64,000 nt of DNA. It comes from Bacteroides intestinalis (GTDB lineage: Bacteria > Bacteroidota > Bacteroidia > Bacteroidales > Bacteroidaceae). The notes under the pieces were generated by a model that was given only the letters and a program-made list of their open reading frames with translations, was not told the origin of the DNA and ran no database searches. The DNA lies in contig NZ_CABJDN010000002.1 of the NCBI RefSeq assembly GCF_902364365.1, positions 724,590 through 788,589 of the forward strand, in the 5' to 3' direction. Both the position numbers and the translations under genes were made by a program. Below, piece after piece: positions 47,420 to 57,111 of this stretch (positions are counted from its first letter, which is position 1; the number at the start of each line of letters is the position of its first letter).

Positions 47420-50400
47420 CTACTCTACCTCTACTTTCATGGATGCCGAATGGGCAGCATACTCGGGTGCATAAGCACACTGTATGGTAGCTAATCCAGC
47501 CTCATATTGCCCGCTACGAGCCACACGGTAACTGTATTCCAACACATACACACCTTTGCTCAGGCTGTCGAAGAAGAAATTAGTAGAAGCATCCTCTATT
47601 TCTACATAATATCCTATTCCGCCGTTCCAGCGATAACCGGAAAGTGAATTCACCGGTTCGAAGCAAGCACCACGCTTGTCTTTCAACTGAACGAAATCCA
47701 TTGCACGGTCAAGGCGTATCGTCAGACGGGAAACCACTTTATCACCCACAGCCAACTGTGTAGTAGCAGTGACTGGTTGCAGTTCCTTCTTTCCGGTAGC
47801 CAAAGTGCGTTCTACATAAAGTTTCTTTTCCACTGCCAATTCACCACCCTGCTGTTTCACGTCAGAAATCGGTGAGAGGTATTGAGCATACACTGCACCC
47901 CAGGCAATACCTGCATCCCGTTTTTCTACAGTGATAGATTTGGCACGCAATTCGGGACTGCCTTGTGCAAAGCTTTCTTTAATATATCCCAGTCCGGGAA
48001 CGGTGGTCTTAGCAGGACTATATGTTTCCAATACTTTATTACCAAGAACAATGCGTACATCACCACGGGTAGCCAACAAATCACTCCCTTGGCAAAGCAA
48101 TGCATAAACGGCATCCGCTGTTGCAACCGGTGAGTTCCAACTTGTAGTCTGCTTTTGTTTCAGCAACCAGAGCTTCATTTCTTCTACCAAGGCGTCATTG
48201 CCGCCTGCCAGACGTAAAGCTTCCATTACTTCCACATGAACAGGAATAGGCTGCATTCCCCAACGGAAGGGCTTTTCATTGAAAGCAAAATAAGCTCCCT
48301 GTTCATTGGTTTGCACCAGATGTTCCTTAATGGAAGCAATAAACTCATTAGCCTCAACCGTACGGCCGGCTTTTAGTAGAATGATAGCCGACTGCGCTTT
48401 CATTCCCATTTCAGCAGTGTTCAGGTTCTTGCCGACTTTGGAAAGGAAATAACTGTAAGCAGCCCCATTGGCAGCAGGTACTTTCTCACCGGAAATAGCT
48501 ATCAGATAGAGATAGGTCATTGCCGGATGTGAGAGGGTAGTTATTTTAGCTCCGTCTTTCTCCGCTTTACGAATACTTTTGTATTCCTCCAATGCTTGTT
48601 GATGCAGATATTTAAAAGCTGTCTGCTGCATAGAAAGGGCATCACCGGAATTCTTTTGTCCGGTAAGTAAAGGCAAACGAACAAGAAGTTCGGTGATATA
48701 TCCCGTCATATTACGGCTACCCGGCATCCCTTTATACCAGCTCCATGCGCCATCGGCATCTTGCAGTTCTTTCAATCTGGTAAGAGTGGTTATATTATTA
48801 TTTGCCAGGTTATTGAGATCAAACAGTGTAGCAATACGGGCCTGCTGGTCAGCTTCTGTAGTGGCCTCCAGTAACCAGGGACTTTCTTCAAGAAGGATAT
48901 TCTTCACATCCTGATTCTTCTGCAACTGACTGAGGAAAGTTTCTTTCTTACCACCTTGCATGCGCCAACTATCGAATACAGCTTTAATGCGTGGCTGGCT
49001 ATTGGCAATGTATGAAGCAAGGGAATTGGCATAATATGCGGCAGCCCAGGCAGTAGCATTATCTGTACGAGGTTGGCTCAATACCGGCAATGCTTGTACG
49101 GCATACCAGGCCGGATTTCCGGTAAACTCTACTGTCAGACGACGGTCGGTAGCCGTACGGCTGTTATTATTGAACAGGCTGTCCAGAGAGAAAGTACGGG
49201 TTTCTTCACCTCGTATCGGCATAGCAAGAGTTTCAGTGATATATTCCTTATCACTCAATACAGGCAACAAGTGTTGCTCGCCATCGCTGAATGTACCGCC
49301 ATCAGCAATCATGCGTACGCCCAGCATATCCTGTTTATCCGTTACTGTGAAACGGAAGCTTACAGGAACTGTTTTTCCGGCTTCTACTGTGAAAGATTGG
49401 CGTTGTGTAGAAATCACTTTATCCGTCATCGGATCAAAGAGTACAAACTTCGTGGTTCCTTTCAGAGCTTTTCCTGTCAGATTGGTAATCGTTGCGGCAA
49501 TACTGGTCTTATCCCCTACCCGTACGAAACGCGGCATATTAGGAGACAACATAAATTCTTTCACCGTGACTGTTGAAGCATCCAATTTCCCGATCATCAT
49601 TCCTTTCGTGTGAGAATACCCGCGGAAGTTCCAACGTGTCAGGCTTTGCGGCATGGTGAAGGAGAAGGAAATTTCCCCTTGCTCATTTGTGCGAAGTTGC
49701 GGATAGAAGAAAGCTGTCTCTGCAAAGTTCGTACGCAGTTCGGGAGCATCACCAAGTTCTACGGCAGCGCCGGTTTCTTCAGTTGACACCATTTCTTCTT
49801 CAAATACCATATCTGCAACATCGGCAGAAGAATCTTCAGCAACCCTCTCTTTCATCCGTGGACTCGCCAATCCCCGTACCTGCACACTTCCGGTCATGGT
49901 GGAGTTTTTCATAGCACCATAACCTACTATCAATGCTTCCTGTACACCTTCTTCCGAATAGAAAGTATCATAGACAAATGGAGGCACCTTCCAGTCTCGC
50001 ATTGGGAAATAACAAGAGTAATAAACAGAGCCTGTATACCCATACGACCAATAAATCTGAGGCACAAACCGAGAATAATTCACATAAAAACTCTGACGAT
50101 TGGGGTATATCTTATCCAAAGAGGCATCGTACATAGTGGCGAGCATTTCAGCATCGGCAGGTATACCCTGTGGTGTTTTAATGGTCAGGCGCCACTCTTC
50201 TTCTTGCCCGGGACGTAACTTGTCACGGAACACATCCCATTTCATTGTCAGTTCTTTATCCGGTCTACGCTTCTGCAAATCCACTTTTTCGAAATAGAGT
50301 TCTCCATCCTTGACAAAAGCAAACAGATATTCTATTCCGTCCCCGTATTCTTCTTTATAAGGCACATCAAAACGAACAATGGAATCGGATAATTGAAGTG

Positions 50401-53179
50401 TTGTACTGCTCAGGCGCTGCTTACCACTGAATATATCCAGCATCACGTAGGTATCTTTAAAGGAAGTTCCCAAACTGAACTGTGCAGGGTGTCCGGCATC
50501 AAACTGCGTATTACGTGAATAGAACCAGACGGGCGATGTCACAGGAGGACGATTATCATTATAGGAGAAAAGCACGATATTTTGTTTGTAGTCAACATCC
50601 CTACTCTGATCGTCCTTTGCTGTCAGTTGCAGTTCATAAGCGCCGGAAGGCAGATTCTTCCATTCCGGCAATACTACTTCCACATTGGAAGTAAACTGCC
50701 CGCTGAAACGAGCTTCAGGCTTTCCATTCACAGTTTGCACCAAACGGTAATCCCCTTTCACCGATACAGGCTCCATATTCAGGTTCCGGGCTACAAAAGT
50801 CAGCTGGATACTGTCATCCTTACAGATACGATCTTGTGTATCAACAGACAGAATCAATGAACGGTCTCCGGCAGACAAGGTAGTTACAGAAGTCTGTGTT
50901 TCACCGGCCTGATTGGTTACAGAGGCTTCTATCCGATAAGTATAGTAACCGGAAGTAACACCTTCCACACCTTGCAACCGGACAGGAATGGAGAACATTC
51001 CGTCATCACCTATCATTACGCTACCTGAAACCAGAGAAATAGTATTTCCATAAGCTCTCCACCACGAGAACTGGCTGCGGGTAACAGTATAATTCAATTC
51101 CAACCCCTGCAAGGGCACACCACTGAAAGAACTTACCGTACCTTTCACCTGTACGCTATCTCCTATCTGGTAAGACTCTTTCTGAGAATCGAAGACGATG
51201 TCGAATGTAGGACGCTTATATTCTTCCACTTGTACAGATGTCCAACCGTTTGCTTTTCCTGTTCTGATAGAATAAGACCCGTTCAGACAAGCAGTAGGAA
51301 GCACAAACTCAGTGGTAAACGAACCAAACTCATTGGTACGGACTTCTTTCTTTCCAATATTAGTATCATTCACATCGGTAAGCTCCACAGTATAAGTCTT
51401 ATTGGAAAGCACCATAGCCGTATCACCACTTTGGGAATAAGCGATACCTTTTATATAAATTGTTTGTCCCGGACGATACAAAGAGCGATCCGTCAATATC
51501 TTCACTGCTTCGGATTCTCTGTCTGTATGATTCCAGGTTCCATTAGAGTTATTATAGATACGCTGCAATGGCATTGCCGTATCAGTGCCTTTCGTGGCAA
51601 CCAACGAACGGAACTGCTTATTCCACGGTAGTATCACTTTACCCGATGCATCCGTAGTTTTCTGCTCCAATACCTTGTTTTCTCTGGTTCCATAACTTGA
51701 ATAGAAAGTAATCTGAACATCCGCTACAGGTTTTCCGGTTTCAGCATCCAAGGTCACAACCTCATAATCTTTAGTTGAGAGAGGCATAGTCAATACTTTG
51801 AAACGAGTGAGATAAAGGTAATTCTCGGCAGTTCGCCCTTTCTTATCATCAGGTACTACCTGCACTACATAAATACCCGGTTCGTTCGGCAACAACATAT
51901 GATATGTACTATCTGCCGGAAGGTAATTAGCCGGACGCAACAAAGAAAAGTGTTCCGTTTTTACTTTATGGGCATACTTCTTATAGAAAGCAGGATTAAT
52001 CACCGGCATATCCGTTGTAGCCTTCGACAGAGTAGTACGGAAGACATTCACCGTAAATCCATCCAAATTACAATGAGTAACCCTCAATTTCAGAGCATCA
52101 CCGGGATAGGTAACCTTGTCTGCACTAAAGTTCAGTTGCGGCTGCAAAAGACTTTCTTTCAGCTCACGCAATGCAGATATCCGTTTATAGTCGGGGTAAA
52201 GGTTGATGGCTTCATCACAAGTTTGCAAAGCCTTTTCATATTCACGTATATTGCGATAATAACGTGCTTTGGCTAAATAAGCCTCTGCACACACATCACG
52301 CTTGGCATAATCTTTAATAATGCGGTCCAAGGCACGTAAGTATTGGTTCTGAACTTCACTTTTACCTTCTTTCACAGCTCGCGGACGAAGCAAAACATCT
52401 CCTTCCCTGTTACGCCATTCCATATAATCCAGCATAGTCAGTACGGCAGCATCTTCCATGCCGGGCATTTTCCGATAGGTATTTATCATCTGGCCATAAA
52501 TGCCCATGATGTCTTTCTTTACCAATGAGTCCGTCTCGAACCATGAAACTTTCTGCAAAGCATCAATGGCACGTGATGCCAACAAATGATACATTTCATG
52601 GTGATAGTACTCACTTGCATTCCCTAAAATTACAAAAGGAATATAAGTACGCGAAGATGTATTCAACAAATCAGCAGAGTCCTTCAATGCCTCTCCTGTA
52701 TACTTCATCACCTGCTTCATGAAGAGGTTGCCGCTCCATTCACGAATATCTGCCGGCAAGGCTTCACCTTCCAGATCGAGCGAAGTGCGTTGCCGCAACT
52801 CCCATCGGTTATTATCTGCATAATTGGCATAGATACTTGCCACCAGTGAATTCAGTACGGCACGACTGACCGGATTTTGTTCACGCTCCGCCCATTGTTC
52901 CAGCCCTTTCAGGTTGACATAGAAGCTATCAGGTGTCAGTACATTCTGAAATGTATTCCGGCACATATAGGCTTTTAACATCTGCGGGGTATTCTTTTCC
53001 TGTTCCCCTTTCCGGAATATCTCATCCGTCAGTTTTATCACAGTTTGCGGCAAGCTCTTTTTTTGTGCCTGCTCCACTTGTTTCCACAACTTATCAAACG
53101 ACTGCGCATGCAGCACGGGCATACAACCCCAAAATGCTGCCAGCAGTATTAAACTACAAATTCTTTGAATTCTTTCCAT
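47420..53179 (-). CDS. Giant alpha-2-macroglobulin family protein without thioester
   Basis: 1919 residues with a type I signal peptide (about 1-25, VLHAQS). Tetratricopeptide-like helices (about 100-350), MG2 and further macroglobulin domains (DRSLYRPGQTIYIKGIAY, EEYKRPTFDI), the A2M central domain (FSFTMPQSLTRWNFRGYSHT) and a terpenoid-toroid-like helical region near the C-terminus are visible. The thioester motif CGEQ is absent; QPRTDNATAWA stands at that point. Bacterial homologues are thought to trap proteases or serve in envelope defence. Near residue 1080 it contains a segment resembling the SusC plug motif (see findings). Confidence 0.88.
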   Translation of the reverse strand: MERIQRICSLILLAAFWGCMPVLHAQSFDKLWKQVEQAQKKSLPQTVIKLTDEIFRKGEQEKNTPQMLKAYMCRNTFQNVLTPDSFYVNLKGLEQWAEREQNPVSRAVLNSLVASIYANYADNNRWELRQRTSLDLEGEALPADIREWSGNLFMKQVMKYTGEALKDSADLLNTSSRTYIPFVILGNASEYYHHEMYHLLASRAIDALQKVSWFETDSLVKKDIMGIYGQMINTYRKMPGMEDAAVLTMLDYMEWRNREGDVLLRPRAVKEGKSEVQNQYLRALDRIIKDYAKRDVCAEAYLAKARYYRNIREYEKALQTCDEAINLYPDYKRISALRELKESLLQPQLNFSADKVTYPGDALKLRVTHCNLDGFTVNVFRTTLSKATTDMPVINPAFYKKYAHKVKTEHFSLLRPANYLPADSTYHMLLPNEPGIYVVQVVPDDKKGRTAENYLYLTRFKVLTMPLSTKDYEVVTLDAETGKPVADVQITFYSSYGTRENKVLEQKTTDASGKVILPWNKQFRSLVATKGTDTAMPLQRIYNNSNGTWNHTDRESEAVKILTDRSLYRPGQTIYIKGIAYSQSGDTAMVLSNKTYTVELTDVNDTNIGKKEVRTNEFGSFTTEFVLPTACLNGSYSIRTGKANGWTSVQVEEYKRPTFDIVFDSQKESYQIGDSVQVKGTVSSFSGVPLQGLELNYTVTRSQFSWWRAYGNTISLVSGSVMIGDDGMFSIPVRLQGVEGVTSGYYTYRIEASVTNQAGETQTSVTTLSAGDRSLILSVDTQDRICKDDSIQLTFVARNLNMEPVSVKGDYRLVQTVNGKPEARFSGQFTSNVEVVLPEWKNLPSGAYELQLTAKDDQSRDVDYKQNIVLFSYNDNRPPVTSPVWFYSRNTQFDAGHPAQFSLGTSFKDTYVMLDIFSGKQRLSSTTLQLSDSIVRFDVPYKEEYGDGIEYLFAFVKDGELYFEKVDLQKRRPDKELTMKWDVFRDKLRPGQEEEWRLTIKTPQGIPADAEMLATMYDASLDKIYPNRQSFYVNYSRFVPQIYWSYGYTGSVYYSCYFPMRDWKVPPFVYDTFYSEEGVQEALIVGYGAMKNSTMTGSVQVRGLASPRMKERVAEDSSADVADMVFEEEMVSTEETGAAVELGDAPELRTNFAETAFFYPQLRTNEQGEISFSFTMPQSLTRWNFRGYSHTKGMMIGKLDASTVTVKEFMLSPNMPRFVRVGDKTSIAATITNLTGKALKGTTKFVLFDPMTDKVISTQRQSFTVEAGKTVPVSFRFTVTDKQDMLGVRMIADGGTFSDGEQHLLPVLSDKEYITETLAMPIRGEETRTFSLDSLFNNNSRTATDRRLTVEFTGNPAWYAVQALPVLSQPRTDNATAWAAAYYANSLASYIANSQPRIKAVFDSWRMQGGKKETFLSQLQKNQDVKNILLEESPWLLEATTEADQQARIATLFDLNNLANNNITTLTRLKELQDADGAWSWYKGMPGSRNMTGYITELLVRLPLLTGQKNSGDALSMQQTAFKYLHQQALEEYKSIRKAEKDGAKITTLSHPAMTYLYLIAISGEKVPAANGAAYSYFLSKVGKNLNTAEMGMKAQSAIILLKAGRTVEANEFIASIKEHLVQTNEQGAYFAFNEKPFRWGMQPIPVHVEVMEALRLAGGNDALVEEMKLWLLKQKQTTSWNSPVATADAVYALLCQGSDLLATRGDVRIVLGNKVLETYSPAKTTVPGLGYIKESFAQGSPELRAKSITVEKRDAGIAWGAVYAQYLSPISDVKQQGGELAVEKKLYVERTLATGKKELQPVTATTQLAVGDKVVSRLTIRLDRAMDFVQLKDKRGACFEPVNSLSGYRWNGGIGYYVEIEDASTNFFFDSLSKGVYVLEYSYRVARSGQYEAGLATIQCAYAPEYAAHSASMKVEVE

Positions 53180-53270
53180 AGATATTATTCTATTAGTCTT
53201 TGTACTAACAACAAAGTAAGGGAATAAAGTTTAAACAAAAGCTGATTTTTATATAAAAAAGCTTTCAAGG

Positions 53271-53319
53271 GGATATAAAAGAAGCGAGGAATACGTTTTC
53301 TGGACGTACTCCTCGCTTC
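53271..53319 (-). terminator. Terminator of the micropeptide transcript
   Basis: GAAGCGAGGAATACG (53281-53295) pairs with CGTACTCCTCGCTTC (53305-53319), 14 of 15; on the minus strand TTTTATA follows. Confidence 0.8.
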
Positions 53320-53343
53320 ATCAAGTTTAGTTAAAATGCTTTC

Positions 53344-53436
53344 TTATTTCTTCAGGGTATAACCCATCATCAACATCTCATTCCGACCTACTTCGGCGAG
53401 AATGTTTCTCCATGTTTTAAAAATCTTTTTTTTCAT
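53344..53436 (-). CDS. Micropeptide 2 (30 residues)
   Basis: A 30-residue basic peptide starting MKKKIFKTWRNIL and ending GYTLKK. It resembles micropeptide 1 upstream: both have KKIFK near the start, an acidic/Ile helix in the middle and GYS/GYT near the end. It lies 58 bp after micropeptide 1, upstream of a strong terminator. No family is recognised; an amphipathic helix is likely. Because it is so short, coding is supported mainly by the paired pattern and transcript signals. Confidence 0.5.
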   Translation of the reverse strand: MKKKIFKTWRNILAEVGRNEMLMMGYTLKK

Positions 53437-53494
53437 AACCTTAAAAATTAAACTAATACCTAAAAATCAAATACACACAATCTAAAAGAGGGGT

Positions 53495-53572
53495 TTAGTA
53501 AATTGTTGAATACCCCCAAACATGCTTATCAGCTTCGCTGATGTGCTTAAAAATTTTCTTTAACGTTTTCAT
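53495..53572 (-). CDS. Micropeptide 1 (25 residues)
   Basis: A 25-residue peptide starting MKTLKKIFKHISEAD and ending WGYSTIY. A very strong ribosome-binding site (AAGGAGG) lies just upstream of the ATG, and an exact -7 box (TATTTTTG, minus strand, 53628-53635) about 55 bp before it. The similarity to micropeptide 2 suggests they are paralogues in one small transcript. Function unknown; a membrane-active or signalling peptide or a leader peptide are possible. Confidence 0.55.
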   Translation of the reverse strand: MKTLKKIFKHISEADKHVWGYSTIY

Positions 53573-53627
53573 TTTGTTATCCTCCTTAAAAAATCTTGTT
53601 ATCCTATTAAATACATGTTTTATAACA

Positions 53628-53635
53628 CAAAAATA
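53628..53635 (-). promoter_or_regulatory. -7 element of the micropeptide transcript
   Basis: TATTTTTG on the minus strand, exact. A TTTG lies 16 bp upstream, a little closer than usual. Confidence 0.45.
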
Positions 53636-53792
53636 ATACCTTTGTTTAGAACAAACAGCAATATTTGGCAGTAAAGTATGTTTTATAACATATTTCTTGA
53701 TCTATATCAAAAACAAGAAGATCAAACAAGGAGGGAAGTGGAAAAAATGGCAGAAAAAGGAAAGAGTGACAAGGTATGGGACAATATGACAG

Positions 53793-53890
53793 AAAAAGAG
53801 TGAGGCTGTCTCCCACCGGGGACAGCCTCACACAACAACATTTTACTTTTCACGATGGTGAAAAAAAGGACTATTCTTCACAGAGTAGTT
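53793..53890. repeat. Outer 98-bp inverted repeat, left copy, with terminator
   Basis: Matches 61732-61829 in inverted orientation at 96 of 98 positions. It contains GTGAGGCTGTC / GACAGCCTCAC, an 11-bp stem with a TCTTTTT tail that can end the left lipoprotein transcript, and a second small stem TTTTCAC-GATG-GTGAAAA. The differences lie at the loop of the main stem. Confidence 0.93.
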
Positions 53891-53901
53891 GTTTTATTAA
53901 A

Positions 53902-53927
53902 AAGGTATGCCCCGAAGGACATACCTT
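53902..53927 (-). terminator. First terminator of the left lipoprotein gene
   Basis: AAGGTATG...CATACCTT stem with a short CGAAG loop, 28 bp after the stop codon, followed on the minus strand by TTTTAATA. Confidence 0.7.
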
Positions 53928-53954
53928 ATATTAATTGCTTAGGAAAGCAAAGAC

Positions 53955-56861
53955 TTAGTTACCTTCAGTTGATTTAACATCCATGTAAACTGCAGTCTTC
54001 ACAGTACCCCACTTATAAGTTACGATTACGGGAATCTTAATCTTAAATGCTTGTACATTATTTCCATTATTCTTGTAAGTAAGTGTACCATAGTCACCAA
54101 CAACAGTAGAATTAGCAGGAGTAATCACAATCTGATTAGTCACTTCAGACAACTTCTTCGTTTCGATGTTGTTACCATTCATGTTAGTTGTAATGTTAGC
54201 AATATCAGCTGCAATAGACTCAACTTTATAATAATCATAATAACCAGTACCATCATATTCAACGCCACTTGCACTTGTTCCCTTAGCAAACTTGTAATCT
54301 CTCCAGTCGGTCAAGTAAACAAGATCAAGCATCTTCACTGTATAACCTTCATCTGTAGCATCTACGAAGTACTTACCTGTGTTAGCAAATACATTGATCG
54401 GACGCAAGAATTCAGCATTGAACTGGCCATCAGTCATCGGTAAACGCATGCTGCACTCATTAGTCAATACCATATCAAGTATAGCAGTGAACGGAGCAAC
54501 ATCATGAGCAGAGATATTCAGGATAGCCTTAGCAGCAGCTGTTTGTTGATATTCAACATTGTTACCAATGATCTTAGCAACTAAAGAAGTTGCATTAGCA
54601 TACAGTTCTTTACCGTTAGCAGCTACAGTCAATGTATAAGTTGCACCATCATTACCCTGAACTTTAACATTATTGTTTTTATCAGAGAAGATGTATTGAT
54701 AAGAAATCTTATCCAACTTAAAGTCATCACTTACCTCATTATTCAATTTGAATGAAGGTTTGTTTCCTTCGAATACATTATCAACATTTACAGAGAATGA
54801 GCAATCGTTCGGAGTAACACCAGGAACTACTGTATTCATTCTGATATTGTTCATGTTATTGTACCAGTATTCAGAGTTCTTGCTGCCAGTATTGAAGCTT
54901 GCAGACGGAGTCTTAACAGTAGCAGTAAATGTAATAGTTACATCAGCACGTGACTTATCATTCTTAGGAACATAAGTAGCAGTTGCAATCAGTTTACCAC
55001 TATTGTTATTTACGGCATTTACCTGATCTGCAGAAGTTACAGTCCAAGCCAAGCAAACTGTTTCAACATTAGGATCAGCATCGTTCAATTCAACAACTGT
55101 ACCATATTCACCAACTTTCAGGTCAGCAACTTTCTGGCCATCAGAATTAGTAGAGCTTGACTTCAATTCATAAATTGCGTGGAAGTCTTCCTTAGTCAAA
55201 CCTAACTTCTGATAGATGTGAACATTCATTTCGTCAAACTTCAGATCGTAAGTTTCAGGAACACATTGCAGTTTGAGGTCACCACATGCCTTCGGATAGT
55301 CAGTACCTGCAACATCACCTCTTGTAATCTTAACTTTGATCCAACCTACATTAACAACTTCACCATTAGAAGCATTTTGAAGTTCTACACGTACCAAAGG
55401 CATACGACCAACAGCAGCGATAGGATCTTCAGTAATATCACCAACCTTAGCAGTCAAAACAGTACCGTTCAGATTAGCAAAGAAGCTACTCTGGAGAGTC
55501 TTGTTATCACCTTGATAGTAGTCAGATAATTTATAAACCAATTTCAAACCATAATCAGCCAACTTATCATTAGCGATAGTCTTATCAGTTCCAACTGTAC
55601 CAATCTGCGTCATAGGATCTGAGTCAGTCCATTCAGTATAGTGTGTCTCAACATATTTAGACAAATCGATACCCTTTTTGTCATTGTAAGCAACTTCACA
55701 AATAGGATCTTTAGTAATTGCATCTTCTGCCTTACCTACCAAACCAGCTGCCGTATTTTTTGCATCAGCACCATACAAGTGAGCTTTATGTGCACCAGCA
55801 TCTTTAGCATTAGCCAAAACAAAATCTTTCAAAACTGATTTGTAAATAGCAGCATAGTCAGAATTAACCACTTTAGTGCCACCGTTTACTTCTACAGTAG
55901 CTTGCAGATTCATCACAGTAATCTTAGAAGCATCAATCTTCTGGATAGCTTCACTGTTACCATTGAATACAACTTTCAAGATACCATCAGTAATAGAACA
56001 TTTTTCCAAATCAATGTTAGCAATGTTAAATCCAGTAGCACGTGTGCCAACGAATTCTTTATCATCTGCAGACAATACTAATTTAGAGATTTGTTTCATA
56101 GTAACACCAACCGGGTTTACATGATAGTAAGCAACCATATCCGGAGTAATATTACTCTTAGAAGCAGGAGTTGCAGGAGCATTCCAAATTTCACCCTTTT
56201 CTGTTACAGCTTGGCTCTTAACAGTCCATTTGTCATAAGTCAGGTTAGTAGCTCTCATAGCTTCTACACCGCTCAGGTATGCTTCAGGAACAAAAACCAA
56301 GCTTGTCAAAGGCAGTGCATCCTGAATATAGAAATTAGAACTTTCACCATTCTCTGTTACAGTATAACCAATGATTACACCATCTTTCTTAATTGCAGCA
56401 ATGCTACTTGTTGCTTTCGGAATAGTAACACCTGTTTTAACTCCATCATACAAGATTTCTCCTGCAGCGTTGATCGTCAGCTTCGTAGGATTAAAGCTTT
56501 CTGCAACTTCAGAAGTAGGGAGAGTAGCAGATGAAACCTCAGTACCATCTTTCTTCAAAATAACTTTGCCATCCTTTATCTCGATAGTGTAGTTTGGAAG
56601 GTTCTGGGCGATTGTGCAAGAAACGCTCTTATCGTTGCTGTCAACGATAGTCAACTTTCCGGTTGCAGCATCGTAAGTTACACTTTTTACCCCATTGTTT
56701 CCAATAGCAGTTTTCAAGTCAGTAAGGCTCTGGTTGATTTGACCGATTTCGTTGTCAATACGTTTGATGTCATCATCGTAATCCTTACAGCTGATGAAAG
56801 ACGTCGTGGCAGCGAATGTCAATGCTCCAAAAAGCACCACTTTAACAAATCTTTTTCTCAT
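53955..56861 (-). CDS. S-layer-like surface lipoprotein, phase-variable (predicted ON)
   Basis: 968 residues. The lipoprotein signal ends TSFISC with the lipid cysteine at residue 25, followed by KDYDDDIK, an acidic stretch of the surface-export type. A short coiled coil (about 33-55) leads into many beta-sandwich-like segments. The first 35 residues resemble those of the right-hand lipoprotein (58456-61665), but the bodies differ. This recalls the phase-variable S-layer lipoproteins known in Bacteroides thetaiotaomicron. The only good promoter, inside the invertible segment, points to this gene, so in this orientation it should be expressed. Leader about 150 nt, AT-rich. Confidence 0.8.
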   Translation of the reverse strand: MRKRFVKVVLFGALTFAATTSFISCKDYDDDIKRIDNEIGQINQSLTDLKTAIGNNGVKSVTYDAATGKLTIVDSNDKSVSCTIAQNLPNYTIEIKDGKVILKKDGTEVSSATLPTSEVAESFNPTKLTINAAGEILYDGVKTGVTIPKATSSIAAIKKDGVIIGYTVTENGESSNFYIQDALPLTSLVFVPEAYLSGVEAMRATNLTYDKWTVKSQAVTEKGEIWNAPATPASKSNITPDMVAYYHVNPVGVTMKQISKLVLSADDKEFVGTRATGFNIANIDLEKCSITDGILKVVFNGNSEAIQKIDASKITVMNLQATVEVNGGTKVVNSDYAAIYKSVLKDFVLANAKDAGAHKAHLYGADAKNTAAGLVGKAEDAITKDPICEVAYNDKKGIDLSKYVETHYTEWTDSDPMTQIGTVGTDKTIANDKLADYGLKLVYKLSDYYQGDNKTLQSSFFANLNGTVLTAKVGDITEDPIAAVGRMPLVRVELQNASNGEVVNVGWIKVKITRGDVAGTDYPKACGDLKLQCVPETYDLKFDEMNVHIYQKLGLTKEDFHAIYELKSSSTNSDGQKVADLKVGEYGTVVELNDADPNVETVCLAWTVTSADQVNAVNNNSGKLIATATYVPKNDKSRADVTITFTATVKTPSASFNTGSKNSEYWYNNMNNIRMNTVVPGVTPNDCSFSVNVDNVFEGNKPSFKLNNEVSDDFKLDKISYQYIFSDKNNNVKVQGNDGATYTLTVAANGKELYANATSLVAKIIGNNVEYQQTAAAKAILNISAHDVAPFTAILDMVLTNECSMRLPMTDGQFNAEFLRPINVFANTGKYFVDATDEGYTVKMLDLVYLTDWRDYKFAKGTSASGVEYDGTGYYDYYKVESIAADIANITTNMNGNNIETKKLSEVTNQIVITPANSTVVGDYGTLTYKNNGNNVQAFKIKIPVIVTYKWGTVKTAVYMDVKSTEGN

Positions 56862-56980
56862 AATTGCTTTTAATTTACATTAATAATATATTATTAAACA
56901 CTCAGTTTCAATAGAACAATTCTATACGTTTACATTTTTTAGTACGATAATATTTCTTTTACGAAGAGGCTTTTCCTCGT

Positions 56981-56999
56981 CCGTTACTTTATAGGTAAC
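56981..56999 (+). repeat. Left crossover inverted repeat
   Basis: 19-bp perfect partner of 58357-58375; extended arms CCGTTAC and GTAACGG. It lies in the leader of the left lipoprotein, about 120 bp before its start. Confidence 0.9.
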
Positions 57000-57015
57000 G
57001 GCATAAAATACCGTG

Positions 57016-57047
57016 CAAATATAATTGATTTTATATAATTGTGCAAA
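57016..57047 (-). promoter_or_regulatory. Flipping promoter, now driving the left lipoprotein
   Basis: Minus-strand -33 TTTG (57044-57047), 20-bp spacer and -7 TATATTTG (57016-57023), a full match to the Bacteroides consensus. Transcription would start near 57009, inside the invertible segment, and run left through the crossover site. Confidence 0.8.
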
Positions 57048-57111
57048 TAAAGCTGTTTTTTTTGTGATATTCATTAAAAAAAGAGTAATAGTATTCAAAA
57101 AACATTCGATT

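Noticed and set aside
53646..53831. Small gene on the minus strand right of the micropeptides
   Set aside because: The frame runs through the outer inverted repeat and its terminator stem, has low-complexity residues and no ribosome site.
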